Below are positions 33,353 through 42,411 of a stretch of 64,000 nt of DNA, piece after piece. The notes under the pieces were generated by a model, which was given only the letters and a program-made list of their open reading frames with translations, did not search any database and had not been told where the DNA came from. The DNA lies in assembly GCF_013623775.1 (NCBI RefSeq), contig NZ_JABFAM010000011.1, positions 62,001-126,000 of the forward strand, in the 5' to 3' direction. The position numbers were made by a program, and so were the translations under genes. Position 1 is the stretch's first letter, and each line of letters begins with the position of its first letter. The stretch comes from Rufibacter sp. XAAS-G3-1. Its GTDB lineage: Bacteria; Bacteroidota; Bacteroidia; Cytophagales; Hymenobacteraceae.

Positions 33353-35152
33353 ATGGCTTTTGAGGAATCATTGAAAGAGCAGTTAAAGCACTTGCCCCAT
33401 CGCCCTGGCATCTATAAGTATTATGATGACAAAGGCATTATTTACGTGGGCAAGGCCATAGACATCCGCAAGCGGGTAAGTTCTTATTTCAACTCCTCCA
33501 AGCAGCACAACAAGAAAACCCTGAAGCTGATCTCCCAGATCAAGCGCATTGAGTTCACCATTGTAGACAGTGAGGCCGATGCTTTTTTGCTGGAGAACAA
33601 CCTCATCAAGCAGCATCAGCCCAAGTACAACATCCTGCTGAAGGACGGCAAGTCGTATCCGTTTCTCTGTATCACCAATGAGCGGTTCCCCAGGGTGCTA
33701 AGCACCAGAAACAAGCTCAACGACGGCTCGCGCTACTTTGGCCCGTACCCCAGCGTCACCAGCATGTACGTGGTGCTGGAACTCATCAGGACACTGTACC
33801 CGCTGCGCACCTGCAGTTACAACCTGAGCCCGGCCAACATTGAGGCCGGCAAGTTCAAGGTCTGCCTGGAGTACCACATAGGGAATTGCAAAGGCCCCTG
33901 TGAAGGTCTCTATGACGAAACCCAGTACAATGAGCACATCCAGCAGATCAGGAACATCCTTTCGGGAAACCTGACCGTCGCCAAAAACTACTTCAAGGAA
34001 GCCATGTCTGCGGCGGCCGCCGATTTTCAGTATGAACTGGCGCACCAGTACAAACAGAAACTAGACCTGCTGGACGATTTCCAGGCCAAGTCTACGGTGG
34101 TGAGCCACACCCTCACCAACATAGACGTTTTCACCATCACGTCCAATGAGAAATGCGCGTTCCTCAACTACCTACGGGTGATGAACGGCTCTATCATTGG
34201 TACCCAATCATTGGAACTGCAGAAGAAACTGGAAGAGACCGACCAGGAGATTCTGGCTTCTATGATCATGCAGTTACGCCAGGACTTTGAAAGCTCCTCG
34301 CGGGAGATTCTGGTGAACATTGATGATCTGGTGCTGCCGCTGGAAGGCGTGACCGTCACGGTTCCGCAGATTGGTGACAAACGGAAGCTCCTGAACCTGT
34401 CTTTGAAAAACGCTTTGTACCTGCGCAAGGAGAAAGAAAGCATGCAGGACAAGTCTAAGGACAGCAACGAGGTGCGCATCATGGAAACCATGAAACGCGA
34501 CCTGCGCCTCACTGAGCTTCCCAAGCATATTGAGTGTTTTGATAACTCCAACTTCCAGGGTGATAATCCGGTGGCTTCAATGGTCTGTTTCCGGAACGCG
34601 AAGCCTTCCAAGAAGGATTACCGGCATTTCCACATCAAAACTGTGGTGGGCCCAGACGATTTTGCGTCTATGTACGAGGTAGTGACCCGCCGCTACCGCC
34701 GGCTGATGGAAGAAGGCGCGTCCCTGCCCCAACTGATCATCATTGACGGCGGCAAAGGCCAGCTAGGCATGGCCGTGAAAGCCCTGAAAGACCTGGGCAT
34801 CTACGGCCAGGTCGCCATTGTGAGCATTGCCAAGCGCCTGGAGGAAATCTTTTACCCCGGCGACACCCTTCCGCTCTACATAGATAAGAAATCTGAGACG
34901 CTCAAGCTGATCCAACGGCTTCGGAACGAAGCGCACCGCTTCGGGATCACCTTCCACCGTTCTCTGCGGGATGCGGGCACCCTGCAAACGGAGTTAACCA
35001 AGGTGAAAGGCCTGGGGCCTGCCACTGCCGAGAAGCTGCTGAGCAAGTTTAAATCTGTGAAGAAGATCTCTGAGTTGTCTCAGCAGGAACTTGAAAGTGA
35101 GATTGGCAAGAGTAAAGCCAAATTGCTCCTGGACTATTTCGCTCAAAAGTAA
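33353..35152 (+). CDS. uvrC: excinuclease ABC subunit C
   Basis: 599 residues. GIY-YIG nuclease domain (PGIYKYYDDKGIIYVGKAID), UvrB-binding UVR segment near residue 210, RNase H-like endonuclease domain (HIECFDNSNFQGDNPVASMV, IIDGGKGQLGMA, FHRSLRDAGTLQTEL) and C-terminal helix-hairpin-helix (LTKVKGLGPATAEKLLSKF). It makes both incisions in nucleotide excision repair. It lies 16 nt after the PBP1A gene and its stop codon overlaps palindromic element PE17, which probably ends the porW-mrcA-uvrC transcript. Confidence 0.97.
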   Translation: MAFEESLKEQLKHLPHRPGIYKYYDDKGIIYVGKAIDIRKRVSSYFNSSKQHNKKTLKLISQIKRIEFTIVDSEADAFLLENNLIKQHQPKYNILLKDGKSYPFLCITNERFPRVLSTRNKLNDGSRYFGPYPSVTSMYVVLELIRTLYPLRTCSYNLSPANIEAGKFKVCLEYHIGNCKGPCEGLYDETQYNEHIQQIRNILSGNLTVAKNYFKEAMSAAAADFQYELAHQYKQKLDLLDDFQAKSTVVSHTLTNIDVFTITSNEKCAFLNYLRVMNGSIIGTQSLELQKKLEETDQEILASMIMQLRQDFESSSREILVNIDDLVLPLEGVTVTVPQIGDKRKLLNLSLKNALYLRKEKESMQDKSKDSNEVRIMETMKRDLRLTELPKHIECFDNSNFQGDNPVASMVCFRNAKPSKKDYRHFHIKTVVGPDDFASMYEVVTRRYRRLMEEGASLPQLIIIDGGKGQLGMAVKALKDLGIYGQVAIVSIAKRLEEIFYPGDTLPLYIDKKSETLKLIQRLRNEAHRFGITFHRSLRDAGTLQTELTKVKGLGPATAEKLLSKFKSVKKISELSQQELESEIGKSKAKLLLDYFAQK

Positions 35153-35201
35153 AATGCTGTTTTTAGGCTGTTTTCCTGAAAAGAGCCTTAAAACAGCATT
35201 T
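35152..35201. repeat. palindromic element PE17 (terminator of uvrC)
   Basis: Perfect 12-bp outer arms AAATGCTGTTTT and AAAACAGCATTT, specific to this copy. The left arm begins at the last base of the uvrC stop codon. Confidence 0.85.
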
Positions 35202-35639
35202 CACTTTTGCTAGATTCTCAAGCAGTAGCGCTAAGCTTTTCAGGCGTTTCCGCTAGCGTTAAATCCTTATTGGTTTCTTTCTGCGCTTTGTCCTTTGCCT
35301 GGAACCGGCTTCTGTAGAGAGATCGGCAGGAGAGAGATCGGCAGGTGCACGTCTTGCGCTGTTCCTTGGCTTGTCCGTTTGTTGCGTGGGTGCAAGTGCT
35401 GCATTGCTTCATCCCTGGCGATATGCGCTCACGGCCGCGAGGCCCCGTCTTCCCCTCTCGCACTGCCCTTTCGGCCTGAGCCGTTTGCTTCTCTTAGCTG
35501 ATGCCTGTCCAGGGCCAAAAGCGAGGCGCGCTCGGGGAAGACTGGAACTGGGGAAAGGAGTAAGAGCAGCAGGTAGTTACTCCCATTCTCCTGTAAGAAT
35601 GCTACCCCTACATTTAAACCAGACGTTCCGCCCTCCGGC

Positions 35640-35790
35640 TGGAGGTTCCCGGCGATTCTGGAGACCCGCTTCCTCCCATGTCACGAGACTGGAGTCTTGC
35701 GCCAGTAGATTCTAAAGCTTGTTTTCGCGATGCCGCCCGCTCCCAAGGCCCCGTAGTGCGCGCAGCTCCTACGAGTGTCTGCGCCGATGC
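35640..35790. repeat. composite dispersed repeat (copy 2)
   Basis: GTTCCCGG, a degenerate GAGACT hairpin pair, CACGAGACTGGAGTCTTGCG, GCGATGCCGCCCGCTCC and TAGTGCGCGCAGCTCCTACG follow in the same order as at 1528-1719. Here too the unit is closed by a palindromic element (PE18). Confidence 0.75.
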
Positions 35791-35829
35791 CGTTTATAGC
35801 CTGTTTTCCCTAAAACAGCCGCGAAACGC
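35789..35829. repeat. palindromic element PE18
   Basis: GCCGTTTATAGCCTGTTTTC, CCT loop, AAAACAGCCGCGAAACGC. It is part of the composite repeat, like PE2. Confidence 0.8.
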
Positions 35830-35972
35830 TATAGCAAGGTGAGGATGTCTGCCCCGCAGAAAAAACCAACCGTAGAAAGCGATGCGTGCCGCAGACAAGG
35901 CAGTGCCTGGTCTCTACCGTTATCTAATTTACCCGGATAACTTCTCCCTAATGGGAGATTAGCAGCATCCCT

Positions 35973-36013
35973 GCCGTTTTAGGCCTGTTTCTCGCAAAAC
36001 AGACCTAAAACGC
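35973..36013. repeat. palindromic element PE19
   Basis: CGTTTTAGGCCTGTTT and AAACAGACCTAAAACG pair over 16 bp with one mismatch, close to the consensus of the family. Confidence 0.85.
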
Positions 36014-36152
36014 TCAGCGGGGCTCCCCCTCCGTTGGAATAGGGCTAGCTTTCTGCTGAGGTTAGATTACCCTATCGCAAGTTTGGCACTAGCGTAAATG
36101 TGGTGGAAATTTATAGGAGAATGGGAGTAATATTCACCTTTCTCATTAAACT

Positions 36153-36338
36153 GTAGGGACAATCCCTTGTGGTTGCCCTTGTATTTGCGGGAGAACTATA
36201 TTTTCTCGCAAATCAAGGCCTCATAGACCATCACTATTCCATTTTATCCATCTCTCGCCTTTATGGTGGTTCCTTGGTAAGAGCCAATTGCTTGGGGCAC
36301 CACTATCAATATAGGGCATCCACAGGGATTGCCCCTAT
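36153..36338. repeat. two GGGGCAACC-type hairpins
   Basis: GTAGGGACAATCCCTTGTGG (from 36153) and ATAGGGCATCCACAGGGATT (from 36311) are in opposite orientation, 130 nt apart, like the closer pair at 9495-9562. Confidence 0.6.
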
Positions 36339-36466
36339 TGGAAGGCGAGCATTCTCTCAGCATATTTGAGTGAAATGGATTCGCCGGCCTAGGGGTGAGC
36401 GCCTCCAATGCTATTGATTGGGTGAACATTATTAATAGAAGAAATGAATGACAAGAAGGAAGATAC

Positions 36467-36500
36467 AAAAAAAGGAGACCGTTTCTGGTCTCCTTTTTTT
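36467..36500. terminator. bidirectional intrinsic terminator of gldN
   Basis: A7-GGAGACC, six-base loop, GGTCTCC-T7: a 14-bp stem counting the A/T flanks, 21 nt after the gldN stop. Confidence 0.9.
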
Positions 36501-36520
36501 GTAATGTGCTTAAAACAAAT

Positions 36521-37546
36521 CTAATAGCTCCACAAGCTGTACTCAAACTCAATGAGTTCTTCCATGGCTTGCTGGGCAGCTAATAAGCCTTTTCTACCGG
36601 CACCATACTGCTCTTCCAGGCGGGCGTCAGCTACGTTAGAAACCTTGGTGATGTAAGAGCTGAACAACCATAAGTCAAAGGCATCGGCCAGGTTCTTGTG
36701 CTGGGCATCGTTCTGGGAGTTGAACCAGAGGGCTTCCTCTGGGTGCGCTCTGAATACCCTTGCCAGGTCACTGTATTTGAAAGAGGCAATCGGCTTCTCA
36801 AAACCAAGGCTGTTGTACTTGGCTGGCATGATCAACGTGATGGCCTGGATATCATGATAAAGCCTTGAACGCTTTTTATCAAATACCACGTCTTCTTTGA
36901 TCTCTAACTTGTAGAGTTCATTAGGAAGCAGCTCGTTCCCTGAAGTTACCACAGCCGTTGAGGCAGCCGTGCTCTTGGTAGCGGTTTTCTTTGGGGCTGG
37001 GGCAGGTGTTCCCCAGCCATCATCTTCTACTGCCGCCGGCGCATCAAAACCTGCCGCTTTTTCTGCCTCTGTTAATCCGCCACTGGTTTCCGCAGGGGTC
37101 ATGTTGCCGAAAAATTCCTGCGCAGAGATAGGGGTGTTCAGCGTATCTGAACGGTAGGGCTGTAACTCACCGCGTTTTACGGCTTCCGTGATCAGCTTTG
37201 TGATTTGCTTTCCGCTGGAAAACATAGGAAGGTTCTGCTTTTCGCGCAAATCAACCGCTCTCCAGACAGTCTTCTTGAACATCACGTCAGACGGTGGAAT
37301 TGGCCTGGTAGATGGGTTCGCTGCCGCAGAAGTAGTCATTAGTTGCTGGGCCTGCTCAGATTGTTTCTGAAGTGCCTGCTGCTGCTCTAACTCTGCCTGA
37401 CGCGCTTTCTCTGCCGCAGCCTGGGCAGCCGCATTCTGCTTCGCTTTCTGGGCTGAGGTAGTTGACTTAGTGGTACGCTTTTGCGCCGTACTTACTACAG
37501 GTATGCTAAGCAAACCAGCTAAACCCAACACAATTAACTTCTTCAT
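36521..37546 (-). CDS. gldN: gliding motility / T9SS protein GldN
   Basis: 341 residues with a signal peptide (MKKLIVLGLAGLLSIPVVSTA). A Lys-, Ala- and Gln-rich linker (residues 25-75) leads to the conserved GldN/PorN domain: VMFKKTVWRAVDLREKQNLP, then IKEDVVFDKKRSRLYHDIQA near residue 222. GldN/PorN pairs with the lipoprotein GldK/PorK in the periplasmic ring of the type IX secretion system. It is last in the gldKLMN order, 18 nt after gldM. Confidence 0.95.
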   Translation of the reverse strand: MKKLIVLGLAGLLSIPVVSTAQKRTTKSTTSAQKAKQNAAAQAAAEKARQAELEQQQALQKQSEQAQQLMTTSAAANPSTRPIPPSDVMFKKTVWRAVDLREKQNLPMFSSGKQITKLITEAVKRGELQPYRSDTLNTPISAQEFFGNMTPAETSGGLTEAEKAAGFDAPAAVEDDGWGTPAPAPKKTATKSTAASTAVVTSGNELLPNELYKLEIKEDVVFDKKRSRLYHDIQAITLIMPAKYNSLGFEKPIASFKYSDLARVFRAHPEEALWFNSQNDAQHKNLADAFDLWLFSSYITKVSNVADARLEEQYGAGRKGLLAAQQAMEELIEFEYSLWSY

Positions 37547-37564
37547 GATACTATGGATAACGTA

Positions 37565-39154
37565 CTAGTTAAGCTGAAAAGTGATACTTGAGTTATCAGA
37601 AGGAACAACTTCCTGCTGATCACGATAGTTCATTCTACGTATTTCTTTTACGTCGATGGCAATTCTATCGCCCGGACGGGCCTGAGCCGCTAAGTTTCCT
37701 AAGCTAACGGATGGGCCTGTTCCTTGCACCTGACCAACCGGACGGTTACCACGCACCAGGTACACTGTGTATTGGGTTACTCTGTAACGGGCATCTTTCG
37801 GTAACTGGTTCTTGAAGCTTTCGTCAGGGATAGCCTGTACAGATAAGGTACGAGGGCCAGGCGCTGGCATGCCTTTCACAACATCTACCGGGCGTCCGTT
37901 GGCAGAAGCTACCACCCGTGGCCTTGGCACCAGTTTCACGGTGAAATCTTGTGAGCCAATCGCGTTTCCGCCGCTGCTCACATTTAATTTCACTTGTCTT
38001 GAGGTTGGAATGATAGTCAGGAAGCCTTTTTTAGCTCCTTTTACCACCGTTGCGCCATTCGCTGAGAACGAAGGATCATATACGGCACCTAAAGCAGGCA
38101 CCTGTACACTCAGTTCATTTCCGCAGTTAAAGTACAAAGAGTTGATAGAGGCAGACTGGATTTGCATGACCGGTTTAGCCACTACGTAATCTTGTGTTAC
38201 CGTGAAAGTGGTGTCACGCCCGCTTGACTGACGGAAACGCACTTGACCTTTCCAAGTCTTTTTCGCATTACCTTCAGCGTCATAGTTACCAGCGGTAGCC
38301 GTAAACTCAATCTGACCTTTTCCACCTTTCACAGAGATAGGTCTGCCGTCAACTGACATGGTAGGGGTTACGGCATCAGATGAAGCAGCCAGGAACATTT
38401 CTGCTTTGTATTTGGTGCCAGCCGCTACAGTTTTAGACTCAGCACTCGCCATGGCGAAGATGTTCTCAAACTTGATGATGTCTGCCCCAACTTTTTGAGC
38501 TAGTTGCGATAATGTCTCTGCTTCATACTTCAACACTTCAGATTCTTTCTGGGCTAACGTGGCCAAAGCAGCCACCATGGGCGTTTCTTCAAAGTTCAAC
38601 TGAGCAAAGTTCTTTCTACGTTGATCCTTGTTTTTAGCTACCCGTGGATCTTCAGAACCACTCACGGCAATCTTTTCAGGAACTCTAGGATTGTACTGGC
38701 GCAGAAAACCGGCATACTGGTTTAACTTAGCCTCTAACTCATATCCCTTCCCATTTTTAGAACCGCCCAGCATTAACTCGTTTACAATCTCGTTGGCTTC
38801 TGGGTTTTTATAGTTTCCTGCTTCATCGGTACCACCGGTTCTGTCCTGAAGCTCTTTCCGCACCCCATGGATGTACTCCACTAATTGGGCGGTTTGTGCC
38901 CGAACTTCATTCGCTTGCTCCACTACTCTTGCATCCTGTGCTCTGTTGCCATTTTCAGCAACCGCCGCCGCAATTCCTTTAACTGTCCCGTTGTTGTCGC
39001 TCACCGTATTGCGGTTAACGCCCATTAGGCTTTCATCAATGAATTGGAATTTTAAAAGTATTGCAGAGCTTACATTCAATGCCAACAGCGCCGTCAAAAC
39101 GAGATACATCATCCCGATCATCTTCTGCCGTGGCGTCTCTCTTCCTCCAGCCAT
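37565..39154 (-). CDS. gldM: gliding motility / T9SS motor protein GldM
   Basis: 529 residues. The N-terminus (GGRETPRQKMIGMMYLVLTALLALNVS) is the single membrane helix of GldM, which threads through the GldL pentamer. A large periplasmic rod of four domains follows, with the conserved end domain VVASANGRPVDVVKGMPAPG. GldL-GldM convert proton flow to rotation that powers type IX secretion and gliding. Its length is typical. Confidence 0.97.
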   Translation of the reverse strand: MAGGRETPRQKMIGMMYLVLTALLALNVSSAILLKFQFIDESLMGVNRNTVSDNNGTVKGIAAAVAENGNRAQDARVVEQANEVRAQTAQLVEYIHGVRKELQDRTGGTDEAGNYKNPEANEIVNELMLGGSKNGKGYELEAKLNQYAGFLRQYNPRVPEKIAVSGSEDPRVAKNKDQRRKNFAQLNFEETPMVAALATLAQKESEVLKYEAETLSQLAQKVGADIIKFENIFAMASAESKTVAAGTKYKAEMFLAASSDAVTPTMSVDGRPISVKGGKGQIEFTATAGNYDAEGNAKKTWKGQVRFRQSSGRDTTFTVTQDYVVAKPVMQIQSASINSLYFNCGNELSVQVPALGAVYDPSFSANGATVVKGAKKGFLTIIPTSRQVKLNVSSGGNAIGSQDFTVKLVPRPRVVASANGRPVDVVKGMPAPGPRTLSVQAIPDESFKNQLPKDARYRVTQYTVYLVRGNRPVGQVQGTGPSVSLGNLAAQARPGDRIAIDVKEIRRMNYRDQQEVVPSDNSSITFQLN

Positions 39155-39214
39155 AGTATTTTTAGATGTTTACCTTTTTATGTGATCTTATAATTTAAAG
39201 AGGAATGGCAGAGA

Positions 39215-40018
39215 TTATCCTCTCATGGCATTTAACATGTTGCCATACACGTTGTTCAAAGAATGCAGGTTTTTGGTTAGGTTAGTTACCTCATCTTTAA
39301 ATTGTTCTGTTTCGCGGCTTGCCTGGGTCAGATTTTCCATGGCACTTCCAATGCTACCGTAGAACTTGTTAATGGTTTTCAGGTGATTGTTGGCATCCTG
39401 AAGCTCCATTTCATACACCGCATTGAGAGCACCCAAGTTTTTGGTTACTTGCTGCACCTGGGCATTGTACGCCTGGGTATCTGCAGTTGCACTGGCCATC
39501 TGAGACACCACTTGTAACGTAGTACCGTAGGCTTCATTGATTTTATCCAGTGATCCGGTAGCAGTTCTTACGCGGGCGGCATACTCTTTAGTAGCTACCG
39601 TAGCGTCTGTCAAATCAGAGATTTGAGCAGTTGTTTCGCTTAATCTGTTTAGGCCTTGACCTAAAGAACTGATAGTGGCAGGAGTTACGTTCGCATCACG
39701 CAGCATTTTGTCTAGATCGCCAGTGATTGATGGGCCAGCTGCAGCAGCGGCTACTGGCACAGTTGGAAGCGGGCCATCATAATCGTCACGTAACTGCGGG
39801 TAAACGCGCTCCCACTCTGGCTCATGGGGTGGGTTTGGCTGGAAGGCACTCAGGAAGAAAATGACAGCTTCGGTACCAAGGCCAACTATAAGCATTTCAT
39901 TCGCTCCAGGTAAGTGGAGAATTTTGAACAATGCTCCAACAATTACCACTGCAGCACCAATACCATAGATTTTTGGCATCACCTTATCGAAGAAGAAGTT
40001 GCCTCTTGATTTACTCAT
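39215..40018 (-). CDS. gldL: gliding motility / T9SS motor protein GldL
   Basis: 267 residues. Two membrane helices near the N-terminus (KIYGIGAAVVIVGALFKILH and EMLIVGLGTEAVIFFLSAF) and a long coiled-coil cytoplasmic part. Glu50 in the second helix corresponds to the membrane glutamate shown in GldL homologues to be needed for proton coupling, and Lys32 and His35 in the first helix are also family-like. It forms the stator with GldM. It is 60 nt upstream of gldM. Confidence 0.96.
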   Translation of the reverse strand: MSKSRGNFFFDKVMPKIYGIGAAVVIVGALFKILHLPGANEMLIVGLGTEAVIFFLSAFQPNPPHEPEWERVYPQLRDDYDGPLPTVPVAAAAAGPSITGDLDKMLRDANVTPATISSLGQGLNRLSETTAQISDLTDATVATKEYAARVRTATGSLDKINEAYGTTLQVVSQMASATADTQAYNAQVQQVTKNLGALNAVYEMELQDANNHLKTINKFYGSIGSAMENLTQASRETEQFKDEVTNLTKNLHSLNNVYGNMLNAMRG

Positions 40019-40082
40019 TTTTTAAAGGATTTAGAATGTAAGTATTCGGGTTAAGAAATAAATTATAAAGGGTCTTTTAAGA

Positions 40083-41105
40083 CTATCTTCCCAAGTCAAA
40101 GTCAGAAGAACGGCCTATGTAAATCATGGCGCTGCGGAACCCGATGAAGGAACGGGCAGAATCCTGGTATTCAAAGTTGCGAACTCCAGTTTCCAGGAAG
40201 TGGGCAATGTCTTTCCAAGAACCGCCGCGTATTATTTTACGAGGTTCATTGTCATCATCATAAGTAGGGTTCAAATCCCATACTAAAGGCACAGTAGCCT
40301 CAGCGTAAGCATCTTCGCACCACTCTGCCACGTTACCAGACATATCATACAAACCAAAATCGTTGGGGTAATATTGCCCTACCGGAGCAGTATATGTAAA
40401 TCCATCGCTGTAATAGTCGCCACGGCCTGGTTTGAAGTTAGCCAGCATACAACCTTTGGCGTTACGCAGGTAAGGGCCACCCCAAGGATAGGTTGCCAAA
40501 TCACGGCCTCCACGGGCCGCATACTCCCACTCGGCCTCAGACGGCAGACGGAAACTTGGCATAGGAGCCATGCCGCTCTCTACGTTGTAGTTGTTCTTGT
40601 GCTTGGTTCTCCAGTTGTTAAAATACTTGGCAGCAAACCAGTCTACCCCTACCACCGGGAAGTCATCAAACGCCGGGTGGGAGAAGTAATACTCCATCAA
40701 CGGGTCGCCCATGTGGTAGGTGAAGTCTTTCACCCATACCGTGGTATCTGGATACAACTGGGTCATCACGAACTCTTCGCCTAGAATATCCAATGAGTCC
40801 TGACGGATGGCGTCTATGAACTGACGGTATTCATTATTGGTGATCTCGGTTTCGTCCATGTAGAAGCCACCAATGGTTACCTGCTTGTTCATGTTAGACA
40901 TGCTGGCCGCAATGTCCTGGTCTGTCTGGCCCATATGAAAAGTACCACCCGGGCAGGCAACCATTCCGTAAGGAATCTCCTGCGGATTGAATTCTGGGCG
41001 GTCTTCTGCCCCAATCACATCGCCCTGTGAATCTCTACCCATACCACAACCTGCCATTAAGACTACGCTTAGAGCAATGGCAGAAAACTGTAAAAACTTA
41101 ATCAT
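40083..41105 (-). CDS. gldK: gliding motility / T9SS lipoprotein GldK
   Basis: 340 residues. A lipobox (LSVVLMAGC) and a formylglycine-generating-enzyme-like fold: CPGGTFHMGQTDQD, YMDETEITNNEYRQF, FRLPSEAEWEYAARGG and MSGNVAEWCEDAY. In GldK/PorK this fold is structural and forms the outer-membrane-attached ring with GldN. The ATG at 41105 was preferred to one ten codons upstream because it begins the lipoprotein signal. It is the first gene of gldKLMN, with its own promoter. Confidence 0.95.
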   Translation of the reverse strand: MIKFLQFSAIALSVVLMAGCGMGRDSQGDVIGAEDRPEFNPQEIPYGMVACPGGTFHMGQTDQDIAASMSNMNKQVTIGGFYMDETEITNNEYRQFIDAIRQDSLDILGEEFVMTQLYPDTTVWVKDFTYHMGDPLMEYYFSHPAFDDFPVVGVDWFAAKYFNNWRTKHKNNYNVESGMAPMPSFRLPSEAEWEYAARGGRDLATYPWGGPYLRNAKGCMLANFKPGRGDYYSDGFTYTAPVGQYYPNDFGLYDMSGNVAEWCEDAYAEATVPLVWDLNPTYDDDNEPRKIIRGGSWKDIAHFLETGVRNFEYQDSARSFIGFRSAMIYIGRSSDFDLGR

Positions 41106-41186
41106 ATTCTTGGACTTGAAAAAAGTAGCGTTCACGCTAAGCAGTTATAATTTTTAAGATAGCAACTAAATGTCCTAATCGAAAAA

Positions 41187-41215
41187 CAAAATTAGTGTTT
41201 TTTCTTGAAGTTCAA
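41187..41215 (-). promoter_or_regulatory. promoter of the gldKLMN operon
   Basis: On the minus strand TTG (41215-41213), 18 nt, then TAATTTTG (41194-41187). Both parts fit the Bacteroidota sigma-A consensus with correct spacing. The -7 is about 82 nt before the gldK ATG. Confidence 0.65.
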
Positions 41216-41302
41216 TATCCTAACGAGGCAAACAAAATAATATTTTATTTTGTTCACAATTCCCTCCTCGCTGGAGATATGCGTGTTACTTAAAACTAAT
41301 AT

Positions 41303-42271
41303 TTAAAAGAAGTAACGTGGGGTTCTAACAGGAGGCTTTGTATTATTCTTAGGTTTAGGTAGTCTATACCCCAACATTACCTCATGAGAGGTGGCTCTTT
41401 TAGCATCTGTGCCTACGGCGGTATAGTCAAAAGAGTATCCAAAGCTCAGTGCGTTGTCCTTTAAAAGATAAACACCCAACATGCCCGTGATGGCTTCTCC
41501 AAATCTGTAGCCGGCCCCACCCCAGAATTTATCATTGAAAGTTGCCCTGGCCCCAGCCTCCAGAGAGGTAACGCTGGCATTAAGATCTTGCTTAAGCAAG
41601 ACCGTTGGTGTTACGTCTACAACATCAGAAAGTTCTACTTCATACCCGCCGGTCACCATCAGATGCTTCTCACCGGTCACTGTCCCTAAGTTCCCATCCT
41701 GAGCCTCATTCTCAAACTGATAGTTAGCTCCCAAAAGATTCACCAGACCGGCTCCGGCATACCACCTGTCATGCTGGTACCAAAGCCCACCCCCCAGATC
41801 AAACTTACGGTCAGAACTGTTAAAAGGTATACGGGTATCATCTATTTCGTTTGGCCGATACCCTCCTTTGCTCATGTTGGTTAAACCTCCCTGCACTCCT
41901 ATGCCCAGGGTTCCGCCTCCAATAGACAAATGGTAGGAGTAAGACAGTTGGGCATTGAAGATATCTACGGCCCCAATCTCGTCCTTCATCACCACCAACC
42001 CAATACCACCCTTTAAGGCATTGACAGGGGCGGAAATAGTGAACAAGGCGGTCTTGGGGGAGCCTCCGGCATCAAAGGTACCGTCATAGCCCAGCCACTG
42101 GTACCTGTAGAGCACATTCAGCTCGGTCTGGCCTTTCACGCCCGCGTACCCGGGGCTTATGAACTGACCGTTAAAACCATAATGGCTAAACTGCGGTAGC
42201 TGCTGCGCCTGCGTAAAAAAAGGACACAGGAGCCCCAGGAAAAAAATCAGGAAACCAGATTTGTGCATCAT
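41303..42271 (-). CDS. porP: T9SS outer-membrane protein PorP/SprF
   Basis: 322 residues with a signal peptide (MMHKSGFLIFFLGLLCPFFT, cleavage near TQAQ). The family start QLPQFSHYGFNGQFISPGYAG is clear, followed by alternating amphipathic strands expected of a beta-barrel. PorP/SprF proteins carry type B C-terminal-domain cargo or anchor adhesins such as SprB to the rotating gliding apparatus. It is upstream of gldK on the same strand, separated by 197 nt and the gldK promoter. The start at 42271 drops a non-signal-like 15-residue extension. Confidence 0.93.
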   Translation of the reverse strand: MMHKSGFLIFFLGLLCPFFTQAQQLPQFSHYGFNGQFISPGYAGVKGQTELNVLYRYQWLGYDGTFDAGGSPKTALFTISAPVNALKGGIGLVVMKDEIGAVDIFNAQLSYSYHLSIGGGTLGIGVQGGLTNMSKGGYRPNEIDDTRIPFNSSDRKFDLGGGLWYQHDRWYAGAGLVNLLGANYQFENEAQDGNLGTVTGEKHLMVTGGYEVELSDVVDVTPTVLLKQDLNASVTSLEAGARATFNDKFWGGAGYRFGEAITGMLGVYLLKDNALSFGYSFDYTAVGTDAKRATSHEVMLGYRLPKPKNNTKPPVRTPRYFF

Positions 42272-42411
42272 GTACAGCAATGAAATACCCTTGCTTGCGC
42301 AAGAGTCGTTTGGCAAAAGCTAGCAAATTATCTATTAACTACCAAAAGCTAATTCTGATCTTCAAGCTCTAGCCATGCTACGCACAAACCAATTAAAAAG
42401 TAACGCCTGGT

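Larger units (their letters stand above)
35153..36520. other. 1.4-kb repeat island between uvrC and gldN
   Basis: No gene is supported. In order: PE17, a CTTGGCTTGTCCG repeat (35345-35430), a diverged GAGACT hairpin pair and composite repeat (35640-35790), PE18, PE19, two GGGGCAACC-type hairpins (36153-36180, 36311-36338) and the gldN terminator. The longest open frames run through these repeats. Confidence 0.65.
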
